Notes: generated from the letters alone by a model not told the origin. 64,000 bases of DNA from Crateriforma spongiae (GCF_012290005.1 NZ_JAAXMS010000008.1:1-64000), one strand, 5' to 3'; counted from the stretch's first letter, positions 8,424 to 20,008 are shown. Translations and numbers: made by a program.

Positions 8424-9689
8424 TTAGTTGGCTTGGCCTGAATCGTCCGAGTCGTCACCCGATGGCTGAGCCTTTGCAGGTTTGGACTCCGAGGATTCAG
8501 CCTCCGAGGTCTGGGATGCTGAAGGCTGGGGTTCCGAATCGGACGCCGGCGTCTTGGCTGGTTCGTCTTCGGCGGACGGCTTGGAATCATCCTGTTTGCT
8601 TGCCGCTTGTTTCTTACTCGGCGATGTCTGGGCTTGCTTGGACTCATCCGCTTGCACAACGGGCGGAAAATCGTCGCCGACGGACAGCCCGCGATCGATG
8701 ATCCAAATGTTGCGATACAGCACGGGATCCGAGTGATTTTGGAACTTCGTCGGCAACAACGTCGGTCCCTCGGGCTGTCCGTGTCCGGTCTTGTCGACGA
8801 CTTCCACATCGTCTTGGACTTTGACACCGTTCAACCAGGAACTGATCCTTGCGTTGCGACGTTTGGAACCGTCGGCATTCCAGCGTGCGGCGGTAAACCG
8901 TATGTCGTACGTTTGCCAAACCAGTGGCGGCAGGCACATGTTTAGATCAGGAGCCTTGAACCGATAGATCGCTCCGCAACCATTGAACAATCGCGGCTGG
9001 GCGAAAGAATCCAACACCTGGCATTCGTATCGGCTGTGGATGTAAATGCCGCTGTTGCCACGAGCCTGGGAATCGCTTTTGGGCATGTACGGCAGTTTGA
9101 ATTCCAAGTGCAAATCAAAGTCCTGGAACAACGGCAGCATGTCCGCGCCGACCTTCAGGAACCCGTCATCGTCCATCGCCCCGGGCTTGAACTGGTCCGT
9201 GCCGGTCCCGTCGAACAGGACCACCGCGTCGGCCGGCGGCTTGGCCGAAAGAGACGGGCTGGTGCGTTTGATCCGCTGAAGCTGTCCGAGGACTTGGCCG
9301 TCGACCGACATGACGCGGCACTGATCGGCGTCGAGCACAAAAACTTTGTCGGTCCCGGTCAAGATCATCAGATCACCCGAGCGTAGGCCTTCGACCCGAG
9401 TCCCGTCGGGATCGTGACCATCTTGGCCGGGCAAGCCGCCGGAGAACAACAGACCATCGAAGTCTCGATTTCCCACCGGTCGGACCTGCAGCCCCAGTGT
9501 CTGGTCATCGCCCGACGGATCCGTGACCGAGCCGACGTATTCGCCCAACAGTCGGTAGTCGGGCGAATCAGCCGGCGGAGTCAGAAACGCTTCCTTCTGG
9601 GGGGGCGAATCCTGTTGAGCGGTCGCGGAACCGGATGCGACCAGAGAAGCCGCGAGACAGACCAGCAACAGAGCGGTTGAACGACGCAT
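8424..9689 (-). CDS. Secreted DUF1080 (3-keto-disaccharide hydrolase-like) protein
   Basis: A 421-residue exported protein. A signal peptide covers residues 1-25 (MRRSTALLLVCLAASLVAS, then ATAQ), which sets the start at ATG 9689. After an N-terminal domain of unknown fold (about 35-140) comes a concanavalin-like DUF1080 domain at about 150-350 (VLFDGTGTDQF, GNSGIYIHSRYE, WQTYDIRFTAARW, LNGVKVQ). This family is abundant in planctomycetes and includes 3-keto-glucoside hydrolases. The last ~65 residues are a Ser/Glu/Lys/Pro/Ala-rich disordered tail. It converges with the ABC ATPase gene, with 50 bp between stops. The substrate is unknown. Confidence 0.88.
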   Translation of the reverse strand: MRRSTALLLVCLAASLVASGSATAQQDSPPQKEAFLTPPADSPDYRLLGEYVGSVTDPSGDDQTLGLQVRPVGNRDFDGLLFSGGLPGQDGHDPDGTRVEGLRSGDLMILTGTDKVFVLDADQCRVMSVDGQVLGQLQRIKRTSPSLSAKPPADAVVLFDGTGTDQFKPGAMDDDGFLKVGADMLPLFQDFDLHLEFKLPYMPKSDSQARGNSGIYIHSRYECQVLDSFAQPRLFNGCGAIYRFKAPDLNMCLPPLVWQTYDIRFTAARWNADGSKRRNARISSWLNGVKVQDDVEVVDKTGHGQPEGPTLLPTKFQNHSDPVLYRNIWIIDRGLSVGDDFPPVVQADESKQAQTSPSKKQAASKQDDSKPSAEDEPAKTPASDSEPQPSASQTSEAESSESKPAKAQPSGDDSDDSGQAN

Positions 9690-9882
9690 CGAACACCAGT
9701 GATTTTGTCGGGAGGAAAGGGGTGGGGCAGGGCAATGGATCCGCAACACGGATGGCGAAAGGCCGATCGACCCGATTCGAAATCAATCGAATTGGCGTGG
9801 CCGCACCGAACCATCGTTTGCGAATGCGGAACATTCTAATTGGCGAAACGGCGTCCGTTGCCCCGTTCCCGACAAGTCGCCG

Positions 9883-10926
9883 CTAGTCACTGAGAACGCC
9901 GAAACGATGCAGCGTCGTTTCCCGAAGCGTGCTGCCGGGAACCAGCAGGGTCGTGGGGAACATCGGGCGGTTGGGCGCGTTCGGATAGTGCTGGGTTTCC
10001 ATACAGAACGCTTCGTGGCCGCCGACTTTGGCCGAGCTGTCATCGCCGGGCAAATGGTTTGCCGAATACAGTTGCATGCCGACTTGGGTCGTTTCGACAT
10101 CCATCGTTCGCCCGCTGGCAGGGTCGATCACACGTCCGGCCGGTCGCAGAGTCCCCGCTTTCCCACGCACGACATAGCAGTGGTCATAACCATTGGTGTC
10201 GGGCAACTGCGCCAAACGCTTGCCGATCGCGGTGGGCTGGCGGAAGTCCAGCGGCGTGCCGGAAACGTCGTTCAGCTTGCCGGTGGGGATCAAATCGGCA
10301 TCGACGTCCAGCCATTGGTCGGCTTCGATTTGCACGATGTGATCGGTCGCTTTGCCGGCGTGCATGCCGCTGAGATTCCAATAGCTGTGATTGGTCAGAT
10401 TCACATGGGTGGGCTTGTCCGTTTGGGCTTCGTAGTGGAACGACAATTCGTTTCGATCATTCCAACGGTATTCGCACACCACCGTCAGTGTGCCCGGAAA
10501 TCCCTGGTCACCGTCGGGGCTGGTCAGGCGAAATCGCACCCCGATTTCATCGCCTTCTTGGAACGATTCAGATCGCCACAGACGGTGTGAAAAGTTGTCG
10601 GCCCCGCCGTGCAGTTGATGATCACCGTGATTCTTGTCTAGCGGATACTCGACATCATCGATCGTGAACTTGGCGTGTTCGATTCGGTTACAAAATCGTC
10701 CAATCGTGCTGCCGAAATACGGATGGCGTCCCAGGTAGGGCGACAGCGAATCAAAGGCACAATTCACATTGACCGATTCGCCGCTGCGATCGGGCACAAC
10801 GACCTGCAACAGGCTGGCCCCCCAGTCCATCAGCCCGACCTCGTTGCCGTGGCTGTTGGTCAAAACGTATTTGGAAACGACTTGCTGGTCAGCGGTTTTT
10901 CCGAACTCGATCTGCTGGATTTTCAT
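9883..10926 (-). CDS. galM: Aldose 1-epimerase (mutarotase)
   Basis: A 347-residue galactose mutarotase family enzyme, interconverting alpha and beta anomers of aldohexoses. Family motifs are GRFCNRI, the catalytic His regions HQLHGG and NLTNHSYWNLSG, and the C-terminal AFCMETQHYPNAPN with the catalytic Glu. ATG 10926 gives the usual N terminus (MKIQQIEFGKT); the longer frame to 11088 would add 54 residues of no family likeness and run into the region upstream of dus. Divergent from dus across about 180 bp that must hold both promoters. No signal peptide, so likely cytoplasmic. Confidence 0.95.
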   Translation of the reverse strand: MKIQQIEFGKTADQQVVSKYVLTNSHGNEVGLMDWGASLLQVVVPDRSGESVNVNCAFDSLSPYLGRHPYFGSTIGRFCNRIEHAKFTIDDVEYPLDKNHGDHQLHGGADNFSHRLWRSESFQEGDEIGVRFRLTSPDGDQGFPGTLTVVCEYRWNDRNELSFHYEAQTDKPTHVNLTNHSYWNLSGMHAGKATDHIVQIEADQWLDVDADLIPTGKLNDVSGTPLDFRQPTAIGKRLAQLPDTNGYDHCYVVRGKAGTLRPAGRVIDPASGRTMDVETTQVGMQLYSANHLPGDDSSAKVGGHEAFCMETQHYPNAPNRPMFPTTLLVPGSTLRETTLHRFGVLSD

Positions 10927-11107
10927 GGCGTCTGGCGTCTGAGAATGCCTTGGTTCGATGCGTGAAGCGTTGTATCGTGACGGTTGAGAATGAGGGGTCG
11001 GCCACCGGTCGATCGAATCTGACATCGGCGACGGCTGAATGATGACGCCCGCCGACCTTTTCGTGTAGCGGTCGGTGACCGCGGTCACCTTGGAACGAAC
11101 GAGATCG

Positions 11108-12175
11108 ATGAGTCCTGCGGTTCAGCTACGCCCACTGAAAATCGGGAACGTGTCGATCGGTTTCCCCGTCGTCCAAGCCGCGTTGTCGGGATACAGCGAT
11201 CTGCCCATGCGGGTGATCGCACGCCGTCACGGGGCCAGTTATACGATTTGCGAAGTGATGCTGGACCAGTTCCTGCTGGCTCTTCAAAAACGGCAAAAAA
11301 CCAAGCACTTCCTGGACATCCACCCGAGCGAACCGCCGGTGGGTGGCCAGCTGATGGGGGCCGAACCGGAACAGTTTTCTGCCGGGGCGGCCAAGATGGT
11401 CGAAGCGGGTTTTGACATCATCGACGTGAATTTTGGATGTCCGGTCAAAAAGGTCTTGGGGCGATGCCGGGGCGGCTTTCATCTGTCACAGCCCAAGGTT
11501 GCGATTGAAATCCTGCGTCGGACCCGCGACGTGGTTCCGGATTCCATCCCGGTGACCGTCAAAATGCGGCGGGGAATCGACGATAGCCAACAATCACGCG
11601 ACCATTTCTTCGAAATCATGGACGGCGCGATCTCTGCCGGCTTGGCGGCGGCAACCGTTCACGGCCGGACGGTGGAGCAACGGTACATCGGCCCGAGTCG
11701 TTGGGAATTTCTGACCGAGGTGAAACAGCACGTCGGCGACCGAATCAAGATCCTGGGCAGTGGCGACTTGTTCGCCGCGGAGGATGCGCTGCGGATGATC
11801 GATCAAACCGGCATCGATGGTGTCACCGTAGCGCGAGGTGCCATTGGAAACCCTTGGATCTTTGAACAAGCCCGCACTTTGGCCGAAGGCAAACCGTTGC
11901 CCGATCCGCCGCGATTGCATCGTCAAGCATCGGTGATGCGCGACCATTTTTCATTGTGCGAATCAACTTACACGGCCGAACGAGCACCGTTGCTGATGCG
12001 AAAGTTCTGTATCAAGTATTCGCAGTGCCATCCGAATCACGAAGCGGTCCGTTTGGCTTTTGCACGTCTGCGATCAAGAGAACAGTTCGAAGAAGTCCTG
12101 GCGGAGCACTATGCCGAAGACCTTGCCGGTCGATATGTGCCTCGCGAAGTCCATGGCAGCCAAGCGGAAAGCTGA
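11108..12175 (+). CDS. dus: tRNA-dihydrouridine synthase
   Basis: An FMN-dependent enzyme reducing uridines in the D-loop of tRNA; 355 residues. It has the TIM-barrel pattern of Dus: AALSGYSDLPMRVIARRHGA at the N terminus, NFGCPVKK with the catalytic Cys, VKMRRGID with the FMN-binding Lys, VHGRTVEQRYIGPSRW, and GVTVARGAIGNPWIF. After GCP the chain reads VLGRCRGG where most Dus proteins have a GAGAALL-type segment. ATG 11108 is preferred over GTG 11075 because it is a stronger start, though no clear ribosome-binding site separates them. It converges with the GGDEF gene 16 bp downstream. Confidence 0.92.
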   Translation: MSPAVQLRPLKIGNVSIGFPVVQAALSGYSDLPMRVIARRHGASYTICEVMLDQFLLALQKRQKTKHFLDIHPSEPPVGGQLMGAEPEQFSAGAAKMVEAGFDIIDVNFGCPVKKVLGRCRGGFHLSQPKVAIEILRRTRDVVPDSIPVTVKMRRGIDDSQQSRDHFFEIMDGAISAGLAAATVHGRTVEQRYIGPSRWEFLTEVKQHVGDRIKILGSGDLFAAEDALRMIDQTGIDGVTVARGAIGNPWIFEQARTLAEGKPLPDPPRLHRQASVMRDHFSLCESTYTAERAPLLMRKFCIKYSQCHPNHEAVRLAFARLRSREQFEEVLAEHYAEDLAGRYVPREVHGSQAES

Positions 12176-12191
12176 TTCGCCGGTCCGGTGA

Positions 12192-13226
12192 TCAGACCGT
12201 CGCAGCGAATTTTTCCACCACCGCGCGGTTCCGCCCCAAATCCTTGGCTTGATACAACAAGTTGTCGGCGCGGGTGTACCAGGTCACTTCGTCGTCGCTA
12301 GACCGCAACCGTGAAACGCCCAGCGAAAACCGGATTCCCGAAATCACTTGACCACTGTTGCGAAGCTGCAACTGTTGGCTTCCCAAGTGTTCGCGGATTT
12401 GTTCGGTGTAACGCAAGATTTCGTCACGGTTGTTGGTGCGTACGAACACCGCAAACTCATCGCCGCCAAGCCGTGCAACGGACGAATCACTGCGGCAACT
12501 GACAAGCTCCGATGCAACGAAACGTATGACTTGATCGCCGCCTTCGTGCCCGTGCGTGTCATTGATCTGCTTGAAGCGATCCATGTCCAATAGGACCAAG
12601 TAGATCTCGCCGGCATCCGGATCAAACGTCTGGACCGTCTTTTTGATCAGCGAATCGAAGAAACGTCGATTCCCCACACCGGTCAGGTGATCGGTCATCA
12701 TGCCGCGTTGCGAAGCTTCCAAATCGGCTTGCAAATGACAGACTTGTCGCTGGGCTTCGTCCAGCTTTCCGGCCATGTCGTCAAGCTGTCGCTGCATTTT
12801 GACGGTGCCATCGGCAAGGTTGGCGACGCACGCGATCAGTCGGTCGCGATTCTGGTCTTCGGTCTTCAGAATATCGCTGGCCTGCTGAATGGAATCACCA
12901 AATTCGGATCCCGCGTCCTTCTGCTTCAAGACGATGGTTTGCAGCTTGGACAATTCGGCAGCCAACGCATCCCCGATACTGGCGCCGGTTTCCTGTCCCT
13001 CGACACAAAACTGTTGATGCAGCGACGCCAACAGATCCACGCTGACGGACTTTGCATCGTTGACCGCGTGGTTCAACTGTTCCAACATCGCGTCGTCGGC
13101 ACCTTCGATGTAGCGGTACCAGACCTCATAGATCTCCGGCGTCGGCGGTGTGCTGAATTCACCCACCAAACGCAAAGCTTCCTTTGCGATCGCAAATGGA
13201 TCTCTTTGTGGCGATTTTTGCGGCAC
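12192..13226 (-). CDS. GGDEF-domain diguanylate cyclase
   Basis: Likely makes cyclic di-GMP from two GTP. The N-terminal ~80 residues match no sensor I know. A helical, coiled-coil-like middle runs from about 85 to 190, followed by a complete GGDEF domain (DHLTGVGNRRFFD, LLDMDRFKQINDTHGH, RLGGDEFAVF near residue 250). The metal-binding Asp and the GGDEF signature are intact, so activity is expected. No RxxD inhibitory site was obvious. It has no signal peptide or membrane span, so it is cytoplasmic. The start is uncertain: the frame extends to a TTG at 13277, but GTG 13226 is chosen as the better codon; neither has a clear Shine-Dalgarno. Confidence 0.9.
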   Translation of the reverse strand: MPQKSPQRDPFAIAKEALRLVGEFSTPPTPEIYEVWYRYIEGADDAMLEQLNHAVNDAKSVSVDLLASLHQQFCVEGQETGASIGDALAAELSKLQTIVLKQKDAGSEFGDSIQQASDILKTEDQNRDRLIACVANLADGTVKMQRQLDDMAGKLDEAQRQVCHLQADLEASQRGMMTDHLTGVGNRRFFDSLIKKTVQTFDPDAGEIYLVLLDMDRFKQINDTHGHEGGDQVIRFVASELVSCRSDSSVARLGGDEFAVFVRTNNRDEILRYTEQIREHLGSQQLQLRNSGQVISGIRFSLGVSRLRSSDDEVTWYTRADNLLYQAKDLGRNRAVVEKFAATV

Positions 13227-13616
13227 TGAATTTTTCGTCCGTTGATTTCGTGATTGTCTCGTGGGCAAAGGATGCAATCAGGCCGCCCCATCAAAGCCGT
13301 CCTGCCCATCGGTGGTAGGCGTGATCACCATCGATCCACGCCTTCATCGCTGTGTGACAATGTCGTCATTGGGAGTCTAGGTTATGAATTCAAACGGCGA
13401 ATCCCCCCCACAAGAATGTGGCATGTCGGGCTTCCTGCCCCGCAAACCTTTCCGATTGTTCGGACGACAACGGTGCAGGGCAACATCCAAAGTCGATGCC
13501 GCGATCCGAACAACAACGCCAATCATTACAACCCGCACACTCCATCGACAAAGGCTTGTTCAAACGGTCGCCGACAAACAATCCCAGCCCGGATCGCATG
13601 GCCGAAAGTCCCGGTT
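13227..13616. other. Intergenic region between two minus-strand genes
   Basis: About 390 bp (340 bp if the GGDEF protein starts at 13277). It should hold the promoter of the GGDEF gene and the 3' end of the PhoH transcript. The overlapping frames are low-quality shadows. No terminator hairpin with a T-run or other element was recognised. Confidence 0.4.
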
Positions 13617-14975
13617 CTACAGCAACGCCGTGGCCAGATCGGCAAGCTCGGATCGTTCACCCTTTTCCAACGTGATGTGGGAATAGATCGATTGTCCCGT
13701 CATGCGGCTGATCAGGTAGCTCAGCCCGTTGGACAAGGCGTCCAAGTACGGATGGTCGATCTGGTTCACGTCGCCGGTGAAGATGATCTTGGTCCCTTCC
13801 CCGGCGCGGGTGATGATCGTTTTCACTTCGTGTGGCGTCAGGTTTTGGGCTTCATCGACGATAAAGAACGTCCGCTGCAGCGTGCGTCCCCGAATGTACG
13901 CCAATGGCGTGATCACCAACTTTTCAAGTTCCAGCATCTGATTGATGCGTTGTGCTTCTTGCGACTTTTCATCGAACTGATGCCGAATCACAGCGAGGTT
14001 GTCATACAGCGGTTGCATGTACGGGTCCAACTTGGCGTGCACATCACCGGGCAAGAATCCCAGATCACGGTTGCTAAGTGGTACGACCGGTCGGGCCAAC
14101 AGAATCTGTCGGTATTCGGATCGCCGTTGCAGGGCGGCGGCCAAAGCCAACAGCGTCTTTCCGGTTCCGGCTTTGCCCGCGAGCGTCACCAATCGGATTT
14201 CGGTGTTCACCAATGCGTGCAACGCGAATGACTGTTCAGCGTTGCGGGGCGTGATTCCATAACAACGCGTCTTGTCGACGCGGTGATATTCTTTTTTCGA
14301 ATCGTCGTACGATGCCAAAACCGATTTGGCACCGCTGCGCAGGATCAAGTTTTCGTTGGGAACCGGCGGAGGATCGACGGGAACCGTTTCCGCAGGAACC
14401 GCATGACCATTGTCATAGAACTGATCCAACGCGGCTTCGTCGATTTCCACGCGACGTTTGCCGGTGTAAAGCTTGTCAACGCTTTCGACCTTATCGCGAA
14501 TGTAGTCTTGGGCGACCAAGCCAAATGCTTTCGCCTTCATTCGGATGTTCGTGTCCTTGGACACCAGCACCACGGGTCGATCTTCATGATCGGACAATTC
14601 CAACGCCGTACCGACGATACGGTGATCGGGTGAATCTTGAAAGAACGCTTGTTTGATGCGTTCGTGTCGCCCTTGTTTCCAAACCACACGAATCCGACCG
14701 TAGCCCTGTCCCAGGGATGCACCTTGTCCGTTCAGAACATCGCCGGTCAATTCATCCAGCACCCGCAAAAAGGCTCGCGCCTGATAGTTGATGTCGCCGT
14801 GGCCTTTCTTGAATCCGTCCAATTCTTCCAGAACCGTGATGGGGATGACCACATCGTGTTCCTGGAATGAACGTAGGCACTGGGAATCGTGCAAGATGAC
14901 GTTGGTGTCCAGTACAAAAAGCTTTCGCTTGACTTCCTGGCCGGCCACGTTTGCACTCCTACTACGCTGATCCAT
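13617..14975 (-). CDS. PIN-PhoH ATPase (PhoH2 type)
   Basis: A 452-residue fusion of an N-terminal PIN ribonuclease domain (about 12-160; [11 protein letters not shown] with the first acidic metal ligand, [10 protein letters not shown]) and a C-terminal PhoH-like P-loop ATPase. Walker A is AGKAGTGKT near 265, and Walker [10 protein letters not shown] near 370. PhoH2 proteins are described as RNA helicase/RNases related to VapC toxins; no VapB-like antitoxin gene is adjacent. The ATG at 14975 is preferred over the GTG at 14996. No membrane segment. Its neighbours give no functional clue. Confidence 0.93.
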   Translation of the reverse strand: MDQRSRSANVAGQEVKRKLFVLDTNVILHDSQCLRSFQEHDVVIPITVLEELDGFKKGHGDINYQARAFLRVLDELTGDVLNGQGASLGQGYGRIRVVWKQGRHERIKQAFFQDSPDHRIVGTALELSDHEDRPVVLVSKDTNIRMKAKAFGLVAQDYIRDKVESVDKLYTGKRRVEIDEAALDQFYDNGHAVPAETVPVDPPPVPNENLILRSGAKSVLASYDDSKKEYHRVDKTRCYGITPRNAEQSFALHALVNTEIRLVTLAGKAGTGKTLLALAAALQRRSEYRQILLARPVVPLSNRDLGFLPGDVHAKLDPYMQPLYDNLAVIRHQFDEKSQEAQRINQMLELEKLVITPLAYIRGRTLQRTFFIVDEAQNLTPHEVKTIITRAGEGTKIIFTGDVNQIDHPYLDALSNGLSYLISRMTGQSIYSHITLEKGERSELADLATALL

Positions 14976-15209
14976 GTTTGGAATCCCCAACGCCACACCT
15001 CCGTTATTAATCGCGGTGGAAACAAACCGTTCACGGGCGCAGCATATCGCAGTTTCCTACTGTCATGGTTTGCAACGGATGACGCAGGCCGCCGTATCCG
15101 CCCTTGGGGGCGGATTAAGGCAGGACCTTGGAGCCACAAAACGCCGGGATGAAAGCCGGAAGCCCCGCAGATTTGCAAAATCGCTTGGTCGGCAAGCGAT
15201 CACGAAAGA

Positions 15210-15827
15210 TTAACGTTGAAGAAACGAACCGATCATTCGATGCACATTCGGTTGTAACACGATCGTCAAATGCGTCGCCCAAACTTGGCGAACGGTGACG
15301 TTTGACAAGTGGCTCAGATCGCATTGACGCAAGCTTTCATCGGGCTTGGCCCAGATGACCAAGCGACGCAGATCCGGGTCGCAGTCCAAGTTGGCTTGCG
15401 CTTGCTCGGCATTCATGATGACGGCAATTTCCGGCATCAAGTTTCGGCTGACGCACCAGGCCAACGTCGGCAAGACACCCGCCTTCATCACCGGAGCCAA
15501 CGACACGAGGGCCCCGACACGATGATGTGAAGTTTTGGCGATCGCCGCACGAGAAACCCAGTCGCCGAAACTGTGCGTGACCAAGGCGGTGTCTTTCGGC
15601 GTATCGCTGGAAACCGAAGCGATGGTCGATGCCAGTCGGTCGACACTTTCGTCCAATCGGCGAAACGCCAAACGGTCGTGCCAGTATTCGACCTTCAACC
15701 CATGTCGGTTCAAAAACCGGCCGATCAATCCCAGGGCCCAAGCCGGTTCCAGCAGTCCGTGAACCAAGATCACGCGTCGAATTTGATGGTTCGCCGAAAG
15801 ATCCTGTGACGTCGCTGGCGCATTCAT
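15210..15827 (-). CDS. Alpha/beta-hydrolase fold protein
   Basis: A 205-residue cytoplasmic hydrolase-like protein, lipase/PGAP1-like. It begins with the strand VILVHGLLEP forming the oxyanion region. The nucleophile elbow THSFGD places Ser in the G/H-x-S-x-G position; the C-terminal HLTIVLQPNVH could supply the catalytic His. The ATG at 15827 overlaps the stop of the DUF4038 glycosidase (ATGA), so it is translationally coupled to it; the longer frame to 15953 would sit inside that gene. Substrate unknown; a role in releasing acyl groups from a polysaccharide is possible but unsupported. Confidence 0.8.
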   Translation of the reverse strand: MNAPATSQDLSANHQIRRVILVHGLLEPAWALGLIGRFLNRHGLKVEYWHDRLAFRRLDESVDRLASTIASVSSDTPKDTALVTHSFGDWVSRAAIAKTSHHRVGALVSLAPVMKAGVLPTLAWCVSRNLMPEIAVIMNAEQAQANLDCDPDLRRLVIWAKPDESLRQCDLSHLSNVTVRQVWATHLTIVLQPNVHRMIGSFLQR

Positions 15828-17227
15828 TTGACGCTTTCCAGCACCAGAACCCAATCGTTGCCGCGGCCATGGCTGGGCGGAGTGAACGTTTGAAATGCAA
15901 CGCTGTCCATCGTATGCAAAACTTGGGATCGACCGGTCCGGGGATCGTACCAAGATGCACGCGTCCGTGGTTGCCGCATCAGTGATACATCGATCATGAA
16001 TGGTTCACCTTGTGGTGAATAGACCATCGCCAGTGCACCATCGTCGGATCGCAATCCGCGCACGTGAGCACCGCCATGCTTCGGCGCATCGACAATGAAT
16101 TCGCGATCGGGACGCAGGGTCTGATAGTCGTGTTGTTCGAATAGTTTCCTGACCCATCCCATTTGGGCCGCGCCGGGATCATCCAGAGCCTGATGCCAAG
16201 GCACATCGGCATGGATGGCCGGCGAGACGTCGGTTGACCACATCTGCCAAACACTGTTGTTCCCATAAGTGTGGCCACATGCGCCGGACATCATGGCCCA
16301 CCAAGCCGCTTGACGAACATCGTCGTCATCGAACCGGTCGTCCGGATTCATCCCCTTCAGGTAGAAGCCCACCGGGATGCGTTCATAGCGTGGTTCGCCG
16401 TCAAGCGTCGGTTTGACCGGACGAAGATCATAGTCGTGTTGGATGAAGCGACCGTTGTCATGATCTCTGGCCGCATGAGAAGACTGGATCATGTTGAAAT
16501 CCAACCAAGTTGCGTTGTGGAAATAGTCGGATGATCGTCCTGGCCCACGCGGATGGAACGTGATCAGGTGATATCCTTGGTCACCTTCATGCAAACCTTG
16601 GGCCATCGATTCGACGATCTGGCGGTCTTGATCGTTGTAGATGTTACGGTCCCCGCCCAAGATCCAAATGATGGGATCGGTGGCGTAGCGAGCAGCGATC
16701 CAACGACCATATTGCCTGGCATTGTCCACATCGAAAACGCGTGACTTTCCGCCGCCCATGCTGGACCAATGACTGCCCCAAGTCGGCAACATGCCGATCA
16801 CAAGACCTCGTTTCGCGGCGGCCTGGACCACATAATCGACATGGTCCCAGTAATCATCGTTGTTTCCAGGGCGGACGTCGGGACGCGCGGGATCCTTGTC
16901 CACCAGCGGTGTATGGCCATACGCGTTGGCAGTCCCCAAGCCGTCGCGTTCGGCCAAGACGACCGCTTGAATCACCGTGAAGCCTTTCGCCGCCCGGTCA
17001 TCCAAATATCGTTCCGCTTCTTGGCGATCCAAACGGTGAAACAGCTCCCAAGCAGTATCGCCCAGATAGAAAAACGGCCGACCGTCGCTGTGCTGCAGCC
17101 AACGCCCCGATGGCGAGACTTGCAGTCGAGTGCGATTCGGATCGTCCTGTTCCTGCGCGATGCCGACACGAGCCGTCACAAGCAAGAGGACCGCCAACCC
17201 ACATCCCGCCGACACCAAACTTTTCAT
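15824..17227 (-). CDS. Secreted DUF4038 glycoside hydrolase (apiosidase-like)
   Basis: A 467-residue exported enzyme. The signal peptide is MKSLVSAGCGLAVLLLVTA, which fixes ATG 17227. The DUF4038 TIM-barrel follows (GRPFFYLGDTAWELFHRL, KGFTVIQAVVLAE, GMLPTWGSHW, WILGGDRN, GEPRYERIP). It ends in the small beta domain normally paired with it (ASWYDPRTGRS). The family includes the GH140 apiosidases and many uncharacterised planctomycete enzymes; acidic residues in GGDRN and DGEPRYE are the likely catalytic positions. The next gene starts within its stop codon. Expected to act in the periplasm or outside the cell on complex polysaccharides; exact substrate unknown. Confidence 0.88.
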   Translation of the reverse strand: MKSLVSAGCGLAVLLLVTARVGIAQEQDDPNRTRLQVSPSGRWLQHSDGRPFFYLGDTAWELFHRLDRQEAERYLDDRAAKGFTVIQAVVLAERDGLGTANAYGHTPLVDKDPARPDVRPGNNDDYWDHVDYVVQAAAKRGLVIGMLPTWGSHWSSMGGGKSRVFDVDNARQYGRWIAARYATDPIIWILGGDRNIYNDQDRQIVESMAQGLHEGDQGYHLITFHPRGPGRSSDYFHNATWLDFNMIQSSHAARDHDNGRFIQHDYDLRPVKPTLDGEPRYERIPVGFYLKGMNPDDRFDDDDVRQAAWWAMMSGACGHTYGNNSVWQMWSTDVSPAIHADVPWHQALDDPGAAQMGWVRKLFEQHDYQTLRPDREFIVDAPKHGGAHVRGLRSDDGALAMVYSPQGEPFMIDVSLMRQPRTRASWYDPRTGRSQVLHTMDSVAFQTFTPPSHGRGNDWVLVLESVK

Positions 17228-17387
17228 CGGAACTGTTCCCATCACAGGTGCACTTGTTACCGCCTAGAAGCCCATCATGGCCGTCATGATAGCGTCGGCG
17301 AAACACGTTCATCACGTTGCAAGGTGCGACAGACAACGACGCGGTTTCGGAGACAACCGCAAGGCCACAGAAGACCTGAGAATCCAA

Positions 17388-17461
17388 TACGCCCGGCGGG
17401 ATTCGAACCCACAACCTTCGGCTCCGGAGGCCGACGCGCTATCCAATTGTGCCACGGGCGC
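17388..17461 (-). tRNA. tRNA-Arg (CCG)
   Basis: Minus-strand cloverleaf. The acceptor stem is GCGCCCG/CGGGCGT (one G-T pair) with discriminator A; the D arm is GCAC-loop-GCGC; the anticodon stem TCGGC/GCCGA encloses loop CTCCGGA with anticodon CCG; the T arm is GTGGG-TTCGAAT-CCCGC. CCA is not encoded. It reads CGG codons. Any open frame crossing this segment is spurious. Confidence 0.95.
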
Positions 17462-17546
17462 GGTTGAATACTTTTGACAACGTAGTGTGACGGGCAACAA
17501 CATGAAACGTCAAGCATCGGCCGGCCCATGTCTGGGGATCGCATCA

Positions 17547-18506
17547 TCAGCTGATCGCGACGCCTTGCTTGGCGACCCAAAGCGCGATCACCCAACAAAC
17601 GGAGATCAGCGACACGCCGATCCCCAGGGCTGCCCAGGTCACCAGTCGTGAATCCAACCAACGATCGGACACTCGCAGCAGCGGCAGGGCTAGGAAAAAT
17701 CCCGCCACCATGCCTGCGGCGTGTGCGCCAACATCGGTGCGTTCGTCGCCGATGCCCAGGTAGCCGAACAGAATCAGCCCACAGATGACCGGCGCCCATC
17801 GCACCAGCGGACGCGTTTCCGATCCGCGCGGGGTCGAAACGACCGCGTGCGCCAAGATCACCCCCAACGCCGAAAACACCGCCGTCGATGCCCCGATCGA
17901 AACGTGTTCGGCCGGTCGCAGCAAGGCATTGATCCCGTTGCCCAAAGCACCGCCCAACAAGACGACCAACCAACCCGGACCGGCGCCCAGAATCCTAGAT
18001 GCCATGAATCCGAACACCGAACCGTAAACCAAATTGGATCCGAGATGCCCCGGATCCACGTGAAGTGTCAGCGCGGTCACGGTTCGATACCACTGCCCGG
18101 CGATGACATCGGCAGCACTCATCTGCCCGGCCAAGTACCAGTCGTGTCCCAGAGCATGCTTGGCGGTCAGATAGGCAACCAACATCAATACCACGCAGTA
18201 TACGACGACACCGAAAAGCGATCCGGTGCGAACGATGCTGGATGGTGCATCCACTGGCGACGACGGGTGACCGGTGGCCGATTCTTCGCGTTGGTACTCG
18301 CCCAGTTCGGCCAGCGCGCGTGGCGCGTCTTCGCTGCGAACGACCAGGTACCACGTCCGTTGCTGACGAACCAATTCGAACGGAATTCCGGTGGCGCCCA
18401 ACACCAAGCGATATTCGGAACTGGTGGCGGAACATCGCGTTTGCGCGACGATCTCGTAACCCTCGGCCGGTTGGAACACGTGACAGCCTTTTGCAATTCG
18501 GTCCAT
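17547..18506 (-). CDS. Rhomboid-family intramembrane serine protease
   Basis: A 319-residue membrane protease. The N-terminal ~90 residues are a soluble cytoplasmic domain, then six or seven hydrophobic spans between about 95 and 315. The dyad is visible: nucleophile Ser207 in SIGASTAVFS and His262 in GAHAAGMVAGF. The supporting HVDPGHLGSNLVYG motif (Asn158) is present. Rhomboids cleave substrates within the membrane; the substrate here is unknown. ATG 18506 is the first start. It lies 62 bp downstream of the NtrC-type regulator on the same strand and may be co-transcribed. The loss of usual short N terminus is not odd, as many bacterial rhomboids carry an N-terminal extension. Confidence 0.93.
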   Translation of the reverse strand: MDRIAKGCHVFQPAEGYEIVAQTRCSATSSEYRLVLGATGIPFELVRQQRTWYLVVRSEDAPRALAELGEYQREESATGHPSSPVDAPSSIVRTGSLFGVVVYCVVLMLVAYLTAKHALGHDWYLAGQMSAADVIAGQWYRTVTALTLHVDPGHLGSNLVYGSVFGFMASRILGAGPGWLVVLLGGALGNGINALLRPAEHVSIGASTAVFSALGVILAHAVVSTPRGSETRPLVRWAPVICGLILFGYLGIGDERTDVGAHAAGMVAGFFLALPLLRVSDRWLDSRLVTWAALGIGVSLISVCWVIALWVAKQGVAIS

Positions 18507-18568
18507 GAATGAAAGGGTCGGACGCCATCCCCTGACATCCCCCGATCGCCGACATCAACGGCCTGGCG

Positions 18569-20008
<1,440 letters not shown>

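Noticed and set aside
13254-14231. 325-residue plus-strand open frame
   Set aside because: Mostly antisense to the PhoH gene, with no recognisable protein features.
13617-14975. PIN-PhoH protein as toxin of a toxin-antitoxin pair
   Set aside because: PhoH2 proteins in some phyla have an upstream antitoxin gene; none is visible at 14976-15209.
17284-17973. 229-residue minus-strand open frame
   Set aside because: It runs across tRNA-Arg and out of frame through the rhomboid gene.
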